NCBI RefSeq assembly: GCF_014639875.1
Contig: NZ_BMGD01000002.1
Coordinates: forward strand, 558,001-622,000
Direction of reading: 5' to 3'
DNA: 64,000 nucleotides
From: Blastomonas aquatica
GTDB lineage: Bacteria > Pseudomonadota > Alphaproteobacteria > Sphingomonadales > Sphingomonadaceae
A program made the translations under genes and the position numbers. This document shows positions 19,662 to 29,240 of this stretch, one piece after another (the first letter of the stretch is position 1; each line of letters opens with the position of its first letter). A model generated the notes under the pieces. The model was given only the letters and a program-made list of their open reading frames with translations, ran no database searches and had not been told where the DNA came from.

Positions 19662-20459
19662 ATGTCAACGCCAACTATTCTCATTCTTGCGGGCAAGCGC
19701 GATGGCAAGCTTGATCCTTTGGCGGAGGCTGCAGGTGTCACCCATAAATGCAAGGTGCCGATCCAGGGCAAGCCGCTGCTGCAATGGGTCCTGGAGGGCG
19801 TTCAGGACGCCTGGCCTGATAGCGCTATCTGGGTCTCGATTCATGATCCTGCTGTGATCGCGGATATCCCTGCTGTTATCGCGTTGACCGCTGCTGGTCG
19901 GCTGCACATGAGCGTATCGCGCGATGGCATCGTTGAAAGCGTCGAGGCGGTCGTCGAAGAATCGGGCCATGCTTTCCCGATGCTGATCACGACCGGTGAT
20001 AATGTCCTGATCACGCCCGAGGTGGTGAGATCGGTGCACGACTTCGGAATGCGCGAAGGGGCAGGGGCGGTGCTCTCGATTGCGGAGAAAGCAAGCATCC
20101 TCGCCGCGCACCCTGAAGCCCAGCGCGGGTTTTATCAGTTTTCTGACATGGCGATTGCCAATTGCAATGCTTACTGGCTGCGCGATGCAGCCTCATTCCG
20201 TGCGGCAGAGGCATTTCGGCAGGGCGGCCAGTTCATGAAGAATGTCGGCCGGATCGCCAAGGCGTTCGGTTTGTGGAATCTGTTCCGGTTCCGGATGGGG
20301 TGGTGGAGCGTCGATGGCGCGATGGCGGCGATCTCGCGCCGGTTCAAGGTCAAGGTGCGTGCCTTCCTGCTAACCGAAGGCGCGTACGCCGTCGATGTCG
20401 ACAACGAGCGGACCTACAAGATCGCCGAGATGCTGCTTGCCAAACGCAAGCCCGGCTGA
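19662..20459 (+). CDS. MobA-like NTP transferase domain protein
   Basis: This encodes 265 residues from the ATG at 19662, with AAAGG upstream. The N-terminus ILILAGKRDGKLDPLAEAAG is a variant of the nucleotidyltransferase signature, followed by KCKVPIQGKPLLQWVLEGV and a TTGDNVLIT segment in the nucleotide-binding position. Family members transfer nucleotides to sugar phosphates, molybdopterin or polar lipid heads; the acceptor is unknown. The frame is open far upstream through the repeat region, but that part is not coding. A G-rich tandem repeat occupies the promoter region. Confidence 0.8.
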   Translation: MSTPTILILAGKRDGKLDPLAEAAGVTHKCKVPIQGKPLLQWVLEGVQDAWPDSAIWVSIHDPAVIADIPAVIALTAAGRLHMSVSRDGIVESVEAVVEESGHAFPMLITTGDNVLITPEVVRSVHDFGMREGAGAVLSIAEKASILAAHPEAQRGFYQFSDMAIANCNAYWLRDAASFRAAEAFRQGGQFMKNVGRIAKAFGLWNLFRFRMGWWSVDGAMAAISRRFKVKVRAFLLTEGAYAVDVDNERTYKIAEMLLAKRKPG

Positions 20460-20474
20460 GCGTTACCTCGCAAT

Positions 20475-20556
20475 CGTCATTCCCGCAAACGCGGGAATCC
20501 CGCTTGATCTCAGGCCTCGGCGCACAAGCGGGACCCCCGCGTTCGCGGGGGTGACG
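20475..20556. repeat. Dispersed palindromic repeat, family B
   Basis: It contains the same two arms as the copy at 17041 but in swapped order: TCCCGCAAACGCGGGA at the left and CCCCCGCGTTCGCGGGGGT at the right. It lies between the convergent nucleotidyltransferase and lepB genes. Confidence 0.85.
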
Positions 20557-20577
20557 GAAAAGGTGGGCGGTTCGCCC

Positions 20578-21501
20578 TCAGTCCCTATCCGCGCGCAAGG
20601 AATTGCCGGCGCGGTCGCCACGAAGCGACTGCCACCAGCTGAGCGGGTTCCAGTTGGTGCTGCCATCGAGAGAGAACGTCACGATTTCGGCGCGACCGCC
20701 GACGTTCTCGAGCGGCACCGCGCCTCCCAGGCCCAGTTCCTCGCGGCTTGCGCGGCTGTCGGCGCTACGGTCGCGGTTGTCGCCCATCAGGAAGACGTGT
20801 CCCGCCGGGACGGTGTAGGGGCCGTAATTGTCGAGCGGATAATCGGGGCCCAGATCGATGGTGTTGTACGACACGCCATTGGGCAGGGTCTCGCGGATGA
20901 TCGGCAGTTCGCAATAGAACCTGCCATCGGCACCGCGCATCTTGAGCATCGGGAAATCACTCGCGTTGCATGGCGAGTTGAGATCGACCGGCAGCAGCAG
21001 ATTGGGCTGTACCGCGCGAACGACCTCTTCACCGTTCAGGATCACCCGGCCCGACTGGACCTCGATCGTGTCGCCGGGGCGGCCGATCACGCGCTTGATG
21101 TAATCGGCGCTGGCGCCTTCGGGGGTCGCGATGACGATATCGCCATATTCGGGGGTCGATCCGTTGATCCGCCCCTTCATCGGCGGCAACAGGTGGAACG
21201 AGACCGAGACCCACGACCAGCCATACGGATATTTGCTCACCACCAGCCGGTCACCCACCAGCAGATTGGGCATCATAGACATGGTGGGGATATAGAAGGG
21301 TTTGGCAACCAGCGAGTGGAACGCCAGCACCGCGAGCAGCAACAGGAAAAGCCCGCGAATTTCCTCGAACCAGTTGACCGGCTTGTGGTCGTCGTCGGCA
21401 GGGGTGCGGCGCGCTGGGTCCGCATGGATCGCGGCGTCGGAAGCTTCAGGTGCCATAGAGCTGTCTTTCGGGTCCGGGCCGGGCGGGGGATTGTCAGTCA
21501 A
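20578..21501 (-). CDS. lepB: Signal peptidase I
   Basis: LepB cleaves signal peptides from exported proteins at the outer face of the inner membrane. A membrane helix (about 50-70, [19 protein letters not shown]) is followed by the serine motif [13 protein letters not shown], the lysine motif [12 protein letters not shown] and [11 protein letters not shown]. The 307-residue length is normal. The start is a TTG at 21501 with GAGG nine bases upstream, overlapping acpS by eight bases; an ATG at 21456 is possible. It is the last gene of the pyrE-pdxJ-acpS-lepB operon. Confidence 0.95.
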   Translation of the reverse strand: MTDNPPPGPDPKDSSMAPEASDAAIHADPARRTPADDDHKPVNWFEEIRGLFLLLLAVLAFHSLVAKPFYIPTMSMMPNLLVGDRLVVSKYPYGWSWVSVSFHLLPPMKGRINGSTPEYGDIVIATPEGASADYIKRVIGRPGDTIEVQSGRVILNGEEVVRAVQPNLLLPVDLNSPCNASDFPMLKMRGADGRFYCELPIIRETLPNGVSYNTIDLGPDYPLDNYGPYTVPAGHVFLMGDNRDRSADSRASREELGLGGAVPLENVGGRAEIVTFSLDGSTNWNPLSWWQSLRGDRAGNSLRADRD

Positions 21502-21898
21502 TGGGCCGCGCCTCGATGATCACGAATGCCTGCGCCCATGGATGATCGTCGGTGAGCGTCAGATGAATGAAGGCGCTATGGCCTGAGGGAATCATGCTGT
21601 CCAGCCGCGCCTTTGCGCCGCCGGTCAGTTTCAGCGTCGGCGCTCCTGAAGGAGCGTTGACGACACCGATGTCCTTCATGAACACCCCCGCCTTGAACCC
21701 GGTTCCCACCGCCTTGGAAAAAGCCTCTTTGGCGGCAAACCGCTTGGCGAGCGTTCCTGCCTTTGTGAACGGGCGGCGTGCAGCCTTGGCCTGCTCGACT
21801 TGCGTGAAGACGCGTTGTTCGAACCGCGCACCGAAGCGGTCGAGCGACTTCTGGATCCGCTCGATGTTACACAGGTCCGAGCCCAGCCCGATGATCAC
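21494..21898 (-). CDS. acpS: Holo-[acyl-carrier-protein] synthase
   Basis: AcpS attaches 4'-phosphopantetheine from CoA to the serine of acyl carrier protein. The 134-residue protein begins [14 protein letters not shown] (metal-binding Asp) and contains [15 protein letters not shown], the second metal and CoA-binding motif. Start is a GTG that overlaps the pdxJ stop (GTGA). Complete and of normal length. Confidence 0.96.
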   Translation of the reverse strand: MIIGLGSDLCNIERIQKSLDRFGARFEQRVFTQVEQAKAARRPFTKAGTLAKRFAAKEAFSKAVGTGFKAGVFMKDIGVVNAPSGAPTLKLTGGAKARLDSMIPSGHSAFIHLTLTDDHPWAQAFVIIEARPID

Positions 21899-22635
21899 CG
21901 AGCCTCATCCATCAGCTGCCGCATCCGGCGGATGCTGGCTTCCAGTCCGTCGAAGATCGCCTCGCCAATGAGGTAATGACCGATATTCAGTTCGGCGAGC
22001 TGCGGGATGGCAGCGATCGGCTGGACATTGTCGAAGGTCAGGCCATGCCCCGCGTGCGGCTCGATGCCGTTCTTGGCGGCCAGTGCCGCCGCGTCGGCGA
22101 TGCGCTTGAGCTCGGTCTCGATCCCGTCGCGGTCCTCGTCCAGCCACAGATGCGCATAGCGCCCGGTGTGCAACTCGACCACGGGCGCGCCCAGACGCAT
22201 TGCGGCATCGATCTGTCGCGCTTCGGGCTCGATAAACAGGCTGACACGGATACCGGCATCGGTCAGGCGGCCGACGATCGGTGCGAGCGTATTATGCATA
22301 CCCGCCGCATCCAGCCCGCCCTCGGTGGTGCGCTCCTCGCGCTTTTCGGGAACGATGCACGCGGCATGGGGCTTATGGCGCAACGCAATATTGAGCATCT
22401 CGTCGGTCGCGGCCATCTCGAGATTGATCGGCAGCGTGGCCCCCGCCATGATCGTGTCGAGATCGCTGTCACGGATATGCCGCCGGTCCTCGCGCAGGTG
22501 TACGGTGATCCCGTCGCCGCCCGCGGCTTGCACGATCTGCACCGCGCGCATCGGATCGGGATGATCCCCGCCGCGTGCATTCCGGATGGTGGCGACGTGA
22601 TCGATGTTGACGCCAAGGCGCAGATGCCGGGTCAC
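21895..22635 (-). CDS. pdxJ: Pyridoxine 5'-phosphate synthase
   Basis: PdxJ condenses 3-amino-2-oxopropyl phosphate with deoxyxylulose 5-phosphate to pyridoxine 5'-phosphate. The 246-residue TIM-barrel protein opens with [19 protein letters not shown], includes [13 protein letters not shown] and [13 protein letters not shown], all diagnostic. Start is GTG in a GTGA overlap with pyrE. The overlaps on both sides show tight translational coupling in this operon. Confidence 0.97.
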   Translation of the reverse strand: MTRHLRLGVNIDHVATIRNARGGDHPDPMRAVQIVQAAGGDGITVHLREDRRHIRDSDLDTIMAGATLPINLEMAATDEMLNIALRHKPHAACIVPEKREERTTEGGLDAAGMHNTLAPIVGRLTDAGIRVSLFIEPEARQIDAAMRLGAPVVELHTGRYAHLWLDEDRDGIETELKRIADAAALAAKNGIEPHAGHGLTFDNVQPIAAIPQLAELNIGHYLIGEAIFDGLEASIRRMRQLMDEAR

Positions 22636-23225
22636 GCCGCGAGTGCCTCCTTGCGGCTTCCCGGTTTGACCACCGGAATCGCTGCCAATTCGGGTGGCAG
22701 GGCGTCGGAAGCGTAAGTCGGGAAATTGAGCGAGATCAGCGGGAAGAACGGAACGCCCAGCGAGACTTCGCCTGCCGACCGATCGACCAGCGCGCCTGCC
22801 GCAATGACTTCGCCGCCCTCCGCATTGACCGCCGCGATCGCTTCGCGCGACGACAGTCCGGTGGTAACGACGTCTTCCATCAGCAGAACCTTCTGCCCCG
22901 GCTTCACCGCAAAACCACGGCGCAGCTCAAAGGTGCCGGTGGGGCGTTCGACGAACATCGCTTCAACGCCCAGCGCCCGGCCCATTTCATGCCCTATGAT
23001 CAGGCCGCCCATCGCGGGCGAGATCACCAGTTCGACCTGGCTGCGGATATCGCGCGGCATCCGGCTGGCGAGCGCGCTGGCGAGCCGCGATGCGCGCATC
23101 GGGTCCATCAAAACGCGCGCGCATTGCAGATAATGCGCGCTGTGCAATCCGGATGACAGAATGAAATGCCCTTCAAGCAGCGCCTGGCTGGCACGGAACT
23201 CTGCCAGAATCTCTTCTTCCTGCAT
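22632..23225 (-). CDS. pyrE: Orotate phosphoribosyltransferase
   Basis: PyrE joins orotate and PRPP to orotidine 5'-phosphate in pyrimidine synthesis. The PRPP-binding motif is VLLMEDVVTTGLSSREAI; FILSSGLHSAHYLQCARVL and ISPAMGGLIIGHE are also conserved. The ATG at 23225 is chosen because GAGG lies nine bases upstream, giving 197 residues; an ATG at 23240 lacks such a site. It is first in the pyrE-pdxJ-acpS-lepB operon and divergent from the oxidase operon. Confidence 0.96.
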   Translation of the reverse strand: MQEEEILAEFRASQALLEGHFILSSGLHSAHYLQCARVLMDPMRASRLASALASRMPRDIRSQVELVISPAMGGLIIGHEMGRALGVEAMFVERPTGTFELRRGFAVKPGQKVLLMEDVVTTGLSSREAIAAVNAEGGEVIAAGALVDRSAGEVSLGVPFFPLISLNFPTYASDALPPELAAIPVVKPGSRKEALAA

Positions 23226-23423
23226 TGGTTTAAGCCTCATTACGTAACGTCGATGCCATCCTGCTGGGAAAGCATACGCATGTGCACAAAAAATATCCCT
23301 AGATTGGCTTGAGACTGGCGGCAAGCCTGCGTATAGGCACGGTTAGCTATGACGCAAACACGGCAGTGATCCGGCACTACGGGACGTGGACGGATGCCCT
23401 GCCCATACAGGGACATTCTACGA

Positions 23424-24473
23424 ATGGCGTTCGCATTTTGGACGAAATCTATCGGTTTCGCAGCCCTTGCTCTCGTTACCGCGCCGATGGCGCTGGCGCA
23501 GACGCCGCCGGCGCCGCCGGTAATGGCACCTGCGCCCAGCACGCAGGTCGCCCCTGACGCTGCAGCGACTGCCGAAGCTGCACCTGCCGATGCCGTTGCC
23601 GCCGGAGCGCTTGATTCGAGCTACACGCCGATGGCGCCGACCCCGGGCAAGGGCATGCCCGTAGATAGGGGTATTGATTTTCAGGATCAGTATTCTGAGC
23701 TTGGCGAATATGCCTATTGGTTGGACACGGTCGTTCTGCTGCCGATTATCGTTGCAATTTCGCTTCTCGTTCTCGGGCTGATTGTCTGGATCGTTTTCCG
23801 GTATCGCGCGGCCGCAAACCCGGTTCCCTCTCGCGTGACCCACAACACCACGATCGAAGTCATCTGGACGCTGGTTCCGGTGTTGATCCTCGTGGGCGTC
23901 GCAGTTCCGTCGATCGATCTGCTCGCCAAACAATACAAACCTGCGCCTGCGTCGGCTGTGACAGTGAAGGTGACCGGCTACCAGTGGTACTGGGGCTACA
24001 GCTATCCCGATAACGGCGATTTTGAAGTCGTCTCGAACATGTTGAGCGAGGAAGACTCGATCAAGAGCGGCGAGCCGTTCCAGCTCGCGGTCGACAACCG
24101 CATGGTCGTTCCTGCTGGTGAGCCGATCCGCATCATCACCACCGCATCCGACGTGATCCACAGCTTTGCGGTGCCTTCGCTCTGGTTCAAGATGGACGCC
24201 GTCCCCGGCAGGTCGAACGAGAAGATGTTGGTGATCAAGGAGCCTGGCGTTTATTACGGTCAGTGTTCGGAGCTGTGCGGCGCACGTCACGCGTTCATGC
24301 CGATCGCGGTGGAAGCACTGCCCCGCGCCAAGTTCGACGCTTGGGTCCGTTCGCAGGGCGGCACCGTCCAGGGCGACGAAGTCGCCGCCACTCCCGACGC
24401 GCTTCCGGCAGCCGCCACCACCACTCCCGCAACGCAGGACGCAGCCGCCGCTGCTCCTGCAGCCGCTCAGTAA
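23424..24473 (+). CDS. ctaC: Cytochrome c oxidase subunit II
   Basis: Subunit II carries the CuA centre that receives electrons from cytochrome c. The 349-residue protein has a signal sequence (to about PMALAQ), an Ala/Pro-rich spacer, two membrane helices, and a periplasmic cupredoxin domain with VIHSFAVPSLWFKMDAVPG and the CuA ligand cluster CSELCGARHAFMPI. An Ala/Pro/Thr-rich C-terminal tail follows. The ATG at 23424 is preferred over one at 23394. It opens the ctaC-ctaD-ctaB operon, with ctaD 15 bp downstream. Confidence 0.96.
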   Translation: MAFAFWTKSIGFAALALVTAPMALAQTPPAPPVMAPAPSTQVAPDAAATAEAAPADAVAAGALDSSYTPMAPTPGKGMPVDRGIDFQDQYSELGEYAYWLDTVVLLPIIVAISLLVLGLIVWIVFRYRAAANPVPSRVTHNTTIEVIWTLVPVLILVGVAVPSIDLLAKQYKPAPASAVTVKVTGYQWYWGYSYPDNGDFEVVSNMLSEEDSIKSGEPFQLAVDNRMVVPAGEPIRIITTASDVIHSFAVPSLWFKMDAVPGRSNEKMLVIKEPGVYYGQCSELCGARHAFMPIAVEALPRAKFDAWVRSQGGTVQGDEVAATPDALPAAATTTPATQDAAAAAPAAAQ

Positions 24474-24488
24474 AGACAGGGCAACCCC

Positions 24489-26156
24489 ATGACCACGATT
24501 GCAGCCAACCCGGCCGATCTGCATGATCACGATCATGCGCATAACGACCACAAGCCAGCGTTCTTCCAGCGCTGGTTCATGTCGACCAACCACAAGGACA
24601 TCGGTACGCTGTACCTGATCTTCGCGATCGTCGCGGGTATCATCGGCGGTGCCATTTCCGGCCTGATGCGGATGGAGCTCGCCGAGCCCGGCGTGCAGTA
24701 TCTGCAGGGCTGGGCCAGCATGATGCAGGGCAGCGAAGCGACCCTCGATCAGGCGTACCATATGTGGAACGTGCTGATCACCGCGCACGGCCTGATCATG
24801 GTGTTCTTCATGGTCATGCCTGCGATGGTCGGCGGCTTTGGCAACTGGTTCGTTCCGATCATGATCGGCGCGCCGGATATGGCGTTCCCGCGGATGAACA
24901 ACATCTCGTTCTGGCTGCTGGTCCCCGCATTCCTGCTGCTGCTTGGCTCGACCTTCGTGCCCGGCGGTTCGGGTCTGGGTGCCGGTACCGGCTGGACGGT
25001 CTACGCTCCGCTGTCGACTAGCGGTTCGGTTGGACCTGCTGTCGATCTTGCGATCCTCTCGCTGCACCTTGCAGGGGCATCTTCTATCCTCGGCGCGATC
25101 AACTTCATCACCACCATCTTCAACATGCGCGCTCCGGGCATGACGCTCAACAAGATGCCGCTGTTCGTGTGGTCGATGCTTGTGACCGCATTCCTTCTTC
25201 TGCTCTCGCTGCCGGTTCTGGCCGCGGCCATCACCATGCTGCTGACCGACCGCAACTTCGGCTCGGCCTTCTTCAACGCCGCTGGCGGTGGTGATCCCGT
25301 CCTTTACCAGCACCTGTTCTGGTTCTTCGGTCACCCCGAAGTGTATATCATGATTTTGCCCGGTTTCGGCATGATCAGCCACATCATCGCAACCTTCTCC
25401 AAGAAGCCCGTGTTCGGCTATCTCGGCATGGCCTATGCCATGGTCGCCATCGGCGTCGTCGGCTTCGTGGTGTGGGCGCACCACATGTTCACCGTCGGTC
25501 TGTCGGTGAACATGAAGATGTACTTCACGGCTGCAACCATGGTGATTGCGGTGCCTACGGGCATCAAGATCTTCTCGTGGATCGCGACGATGTGGGGCGG
25601 TTCGCTCTCGTTCAAAACCCCGATGGTCTGGGCCCTCGGCTTCATCTTCATGTTCACCGTGGGTGGCGTGACCGGCGTCGTGCTTGCCAACGGCGGTGTC
25701 GATGACAACCTGCACGACACCTACTACGTGGTAGCGCACTTCCACTACGTGCTCTCGCTGGGTGCGGTGTTCTCGATCTTCGCGGGCTTCTATTACTGGT
25801 TCCCCAAGATGAGCGGCCGTCACTACAACGAGATGCTCGGCCACCTGCACTTCTGGGTGTTCTTCGTCGGTGTGAACATTCTGTTCTTCCCGATGCACTT
25901 CCTGGGCCGTCAGGGCATGCCGCGTCGCTATCCCGATTACCCCGAAGCGTTCGCTTACTGGAACGAGATTGCCTCGATCGGCTATTCGATCATGGCTGCC
26001 GGTATGCTGATCTTCTTCATCAACATCGCCTACTCGCTGGTCGCCGGACGCCGTGCCGAAGGCAACTATTGGGGCGAGGGTGCAACGACGCTGGAGTGGA
26101 CGCTGTCCAGCCCGCCGCCGTTCCACCAGTTTGAAACGCTGCCCGTCATCAAGTAA
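24489..26156 (+). CDS. ctaD: Cytochrome c oxidase subunit I (aa3 type)
   Basis: This is the catalytic subunit, with haem a, haem a3 and CuB. The 555-residue protein has twelve membrane helices. The CuB-ligand region [10 protein letters not shown] includes the K/D-type glutamate-free tyrosine motif and the proton-channel segment expected of A1 enzymes; haem-ligand histidines occur in [11 protein letters not shown] and VVAHFHYVL. The His/Asp-rich N-terminus is unusual but minor. Length is normal. It lies between ctaC and ctaB. Confidence 0.97.
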   Translation: MTTIAANPADLHDHDHAHNDHKPAFFQRWFMSTNHKDIGTLYLIFAIVAGIIGGAISGLMRMELAEPGVQYLQGWASMMQGSEATLDQAYHMWNVLITAHGLIMVFFMVMPAMVGGFGNWFVPIMIGAPDMAFPRMNNISFWLLVPAFLLLLGSTFVPGGSGLGAGTGWTVYAPLSTSGSVGPAVDLAILSLHLAGASSILGAINFITTIFNMRAPGMTLNKMPLFVWSMLVTAFLLLLSLPVLAAAITMLLTDRNFGSAFFNAAGGGDPVLYQHLFWFFGHPEVYIMILPGFGMISHIIATFSKKPVFGYLGMAYAMVAIGVVGFVVWAHHMFTVGLSVNMKMYFTAATMVIAVPTGIKIFSWIATMWGGSLSFKTPMVWALGFIFMFTVGGVTGVVLANGGVDDNLHDTYYVVAHFHYVLSLGAVFSIFAGFYYWFPKMSGRHYNEMLGHLHFWVFFVGVNILFFPMHFLGRQGMPRRYPDYPEAFAYWNEIASIGYSIMAAGMLIFFINIAYSLVAGRRAEGNYWGEGATTLEWTLSSPPPFHQFETLPVIK

Positions 26157-26208
26157 TCCGGGCAAATCAATGGGCCGGTGATGGGACAATCCCTGATCCG
26201 GCCTGCAG

Positions 26209-26231
26209 CCCCTCTCGGTCTGAGAGGGGTT
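26209..26231 (+). terminator. Hairpin between ctaD and ctaB
   Basis: CCCCTCTC (26209-26216) and GAGAGGGG (26222-26229) make an 8-bp stem with loop GGTCT, followed by only three T. It could be a partial terminator that lowers expression of assembly genes relative to the structural subunits. Confidence 0.55.
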
Positions 26232-26253
26232 TGCCATTTGGGTATTGAGTAAA

Positions 26254-27210
26254 ATGACCGAAGCCGTTCAGCAGTTGGATCGTCAGGTGGGTGTCTTGCC
26301 CATCGGCCAGGCCGCCCACATGCCTGCGCATTGGCGCGATTTCTGGGCTTTGACCAAGCCCGGCGTGATCCGGCTCGTCGTATTCACCGGCCTGTGCGGG
26401 CTCCTTGCTGCGCCCGGCATCATTCACCCGGTGATCGGCTTCGTCGCCATACTGTGCATCGCGATGGGTGCGGGCGGCGCCGCTGCGCTCAATCAATATC
26501 ATGAGTCCGATCTCGACGCGCTGATGAAGCGCACCGCCAACCGTCCGATTCCCGCCGGCCGCATGGACCGCGAGGCTGCGCTGCAGTTCGGCCTGGCGCT
26601 GTCGGGCTTCTCGGTTGTAATCATGGGCCTGGCGGTCAACTGGCTGGCCGCCGGAATCCTTGCGTTTTCAATCTTCTATTATGCGGTGATCTATACGGTC
26701 TGGCTCAAGCCCAACACCGCGCAGAACATCGTGATCGGTGGCGGGGCAGGGGCGTTTCCGCCGGTGATCGGCTGGGCCGCCGTGACAGGGGACGTCACCG
26801 CACTGCCGGTATTGCTGTTTGCGATCATCTTCTTCTGGACGCCGCCTCACTTCTGGGCGCTCGCGCTGTTCGTGAAGATGGATTACGCGCGCGTCGGCAT
26901 CCCGATGATGCCCAATGTCGCAGGCGAAAAATCCACCCGCCATCAGGTGTTCGGCTACTCGCTGGTGCTGCTGGCGACCGCGATGGCGCCGTTCGCGCTT
27001 GGGCTGGCCGGTTGGACCTATGGTGTCTGCGCCTTGATACTGACCGGGATCTTCGTGGTTCTGGCAGCGCGTGTCGGCTTCCGCGTCGCGGGTGAGGGCG
27101 ATACGCTCAAACCCGAAAAGCAGCTGTTTGCCTATTCGATCGTGTATCTGTTCATGGTGTTCACCGCGCTGGTCATCGACCGCGCAGTCGTTCCGGTGAT
27201 CGCGGCATGA
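26254..27210 (+). CDS. ctaB: Protohaem IX farnesyltransferase (haem O synthase)
   Basis: CtaB adds a farnesyl group to haem B, making haem O, the precursor of haem A. The 318-residue membrane protein has the prenyl-substrate motif [19 protein letters not shown] and [17 protein letters not shown], with seven to nine helices. The ATG at 26254 is chosen; a TTG nine bases earlier is in frame. It overlaps the next small gene by four bases. Confidence 0.96.
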   Translation: MTEAVQQLDRQVGVLPIGQAAHMPAHWRDFWALTKPGVIRLVVFTGLCGLLAAPGIIHPVIGFVAILCIAMGAGGAAALNQYHESDLDALMKRTANRPIPAGRMDREAALQFGLALSGFSVVIMGLAVNWLAAGILAFSIFYYAVIYTVWLKPNTAQNIVIGGGAGAFPPVIGWAAVTGDVTALPVLLFAIIFFWTPPHFWALALFVKMDYARVGIPMMPNVAGEKSTRHQVFGYSLVLLATAMAPFALGLAGWTYGVCALILTGIFVVLAARVGFRVAGEGDTLKPEKQLFAYSIVYLFMVFTALVIDRAVVPVIAA

Positions 27211-27380
27211 GCGATCGTCCCCCCACCCATCTTTCGGCGCCCGATTTCAACGATCCCGAAGTGCTGGCTCAGCTCCGCGCCCGCCAGCGCAGCCGTGCAT
27301 TGTTCATGGCCGGTATCCTCGTCGCCTTGTGCGTCATGTTCTATGTCATCACCATCGTGAAGATTGGAGTGTGGGGATGA
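27207..27380 (+). CDS. 57-residue membrane protein of the cytochrome oxidase operon (CoxF-like)
   Basis: The ATG at 27207 overlaps the ctaB stop (ATGA), and the stop overlaps the ctaG start in the same way. The protein has a short polar N-terminus (about 30 residues, ending QRSRA) and one membrane helix ([20 protein letters not shown]). Small proteins in this position are common in alphaproteobacterial oxidase operons and are often called CoxF, with a likely but poorly studied assembly role. The tight overlaps on both sides are the main evidence that it is a real gene. Confidence 0.85.
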   Translation: MSDRPPTHLSAPDFNDPEVLAQLRARQRSRALFMAGILVALCVMFYVITIVKIGVWG

Positions 27381-27952
27381 GCACGGCAGTTCTTTCCGAT
27401 GAGATGGCGCGCCGTAACCGGCGTGCAGGCATCATCGCCTTGTGCCTTGCGATCGGCATGCTGGGCCTGGGGTACGCCGCGGTTCCGCTCTATCGCATCT
27501 TCTGCGAAGCAACCGGCTTTGGCGGCACGACGATGAAGGTCAGCGAAGCGACCGCAGCGTCGTTTGCAGCGACCGACAGGCAGATCACCGTGCGGTTTGA
27601 TTCGAACGTGTCGTCGGCGCTGCCGTGGCGTTTCAAGCCGGAAAACCCGACCGAGAAGATCACCATCGGCGCGCGCGACATCGCCGCGTTCGAAGCGGAG
27701 AACCTCTCGAGCAAGCCGGTGAGCGGAACCGCGACATTCAATGTCACTCCGGTGCAGGCCGGGCGCTATTTCGCCAAGGTCCAGTGCTTCTGCTTTACCG
27801 AACAGACGCTGGAGCCTGGCGAGAAGGTGCGGATGCCGGTGATCTATTATGTGGACCCGGCAATCCTCACCGATCCGGACACCAAAGATATCGAAGAGAT
27901 AACCCTCAGCTACACCTTTTACCCGCTGGACCAGGCGAAAAAGGGCAGTTAA
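27377..27952 (+). CDS. ctaG: Cytochrome c oxidase assembly protein CtaG/Cox11
   Basis: CtaG delivers copper to the CuB site of subunit I. The 191-residue protein has one N-terminal membrane helix (about 18-38) and a periplasmic domain with the copper-binding motif KVQCFCFTEQTL and the preceding YAAVPLYRIFCE. All conserved cysteines are present. The start overlaps the small CoxF-like gene. Confidence 0.95.
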   Translation: MSTAVLSDEMARRNRRAGIIALCLAIGMLGLGYAAVPLYRIFCEATGFGGTTMKVSEATAASFAATDRQITVRFDSNVSSALPWRFKPENPTEKITIGARDIAAFEAENLSSKPVSGTATFNVTPVQAGRYFAKVQCFCFTEQTLEPGEKVRMPVIYYVDPAILTDPDTKDIEEITLSYTFYPLDQAKKGS

Positions 27953-27996
27953 GGGCTTAGTTTAAGACGCTTTAGGGACGACAGGGACCAGAACCG

Positions 27997-28812
27997 ATGG
28001 CCGGAACAAAGAACCACGATTATCATATTTTGCCGCCCAGCATCATTCCGTTCGCCGGATCGATGTCTGCGCTGCTCATGGCTGTAGGCGCGATCCTGTG
28101 GATGCAGAGCATCGATACGATGGGTATCGTTTTCTACGCCGGCACCGCAGCGGTGGCCGCGACAATGTATTTCTGGTGGGCCCAGGTCGTCAAGGAAGCG
28201 CATGCTGGCGATCATACTCCGGTGGTGCAGCTGCACCTGCGCTACGGGATGATCCTGTTCATCGCCTCGGAAGTCATGTTCTTCGTCGGATGGTTCTGGG
28301 CCTGGTTTGATTTCTCGCTGTTCCCCTCGTCCGCAGACGTGATCGGTGGAACCTGGCCTCCCCAGGGCGTCGAAGTGCTCAATGCCTTCGAACTGCCGTT
28401 GCTCAACACGCTGATCCTGCTGTGCTCGGGCACCACCGTGACCTGGGCGCACCACTCGCTGATCAACGGCGATCGTGATGGCCTGATCAAGGGACTTTGG
28501 CTCACCATCGTACTGGGAGTACTGTTCAGCGCCGTGCAGGCGTATGAGTACACCGTTGCTCCCTTCCCGTTCAAGGATCTGAACTATGGTTCAGCCTTCT
28601 ACATGGCGACGGGTTTCCACGGCTTCCACGTCCTGGTCGGCACGATCTTCCTGATCGTCTGCCTGGTGCGTTCCTACAAGGGGCACTTCACTCCCAAGCA
28701 GCATTTCGGCTTCGAGGCCGCTGCATGGTACTGGCATTTCGTTGACGTGGTGTGGCTGTTCCTCTTCCTCGTCATCTATGTCTGGGGCGGCTGGGGTGCA
28801 GCAACGCATTGA
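27997..28812 (+). CDS. ctaE: Cytochrome c oxidase subunit III
   Basis: This encodes 271 residues with seven membrane helices, including EVMFFVGWFWAWFD and TGFHGFHVLVGTIFL, both conserved in subunit III. It stabilises the active site and proton uptake of subunit I. The N-terminus MAGTKNHDYHILPPS is typical for alphaproteobacteria. The gene follows ctaG by 44 bp. Confidence 0.97.
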   Translation: MAGTKNHDYHILPPSIIPFAGSMSALLMAVGAILWMQSIDTMGIVFYAGTAAVAATMYFWWAQVVKEAHAGDHTPVVQLHLRYGMILFIASEVMFFVGWFWAWFDFSLFPSSADVIGGTWPPQGVEVLNAFELPLLNTLILLCSGTTVTWAHHSLINGDRDGLIKGLWLTIVLGVLFSAVQAYEYTVAPFPFKDLNYGSAFYMATGFHGFHVLVGTIFLIVCLVRSYKGHFTPKQHFGFEAAAWYWHFVDVVWLFLFLVIYVWGGWGAATH

Positions 28813-28841
28813 TCGCCTCGTCGTGATCCTGCGCGGTCATC

Positions 28842-29240
28842 GTGGATGATCCGCATCTCGAAAAAGGGCAGTCTGGTCTCGTCCAGGCTGCCCTTTTCGG
28901 CGAATGCCCCGCGTGCGCGGAGCGAACGCTGTTTGCTGGATGGGTGCGGTTTGCTTCCCGATGCCGTGCCTGCGGGCATGATTTTTCGAGCTACAATGTT
29001 GGCGATGGCCCTGCCGCGTTCCTGATCCTGGTGATCGGCGCGCTGGTGTGCGCGTTCGCGCTGGTCCTGCAGGTCCAGGCCAGCCCGCCATTCTGGGTGC
29101 ACATTGTATTGTGGGTTCCGATCACGACCGCGCTGGTGCTGCTCTCGCTCAGGGTATCCAAGGCTGCGATGCTGATCCACGAGGCGCGCGCAGAGGTCCG
29201 CGAAGGCAAGATTGACGACAATACGGGGCAAGACTCATGA
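28842..29240 (+). CDS. DUF983 family membrane protein
   Basis: The 132-residue protein has two zinc-ribbon-like CXXC pairs (CPAC and CRAC) at the N-terminus and two membrane helices (FLILVIGALVCAFALVL and IVLWVPITTALVLLSL). DUF983 proteins sit next to oxidase genes in many alphaproteobacteria; their function is unknown but an assembly role is plausible. Start is a GTG at 28842. It overlaps the SURF1 gene by four bases. Confidence 0.87.
   Translation: MDDPHLEKGQSGLVQAALFGECPACAERTLFAGWVRFASRCRACGHDFSSYNVGDGPAAFLILVIGALVCAFALVLQVQASPPFWVHIVLWVPITTALVLLSLRVSKAAMLIHEARAEVREGKIDDNTGQDS

Noticed and set aside
23418-26237. 939-codon open frame opposite ctaC-ctaD
   Set aside because: Its translation is rich in His, Arg and Asp, typical of a shadow of membrane protein genes in GC-rich DNA.
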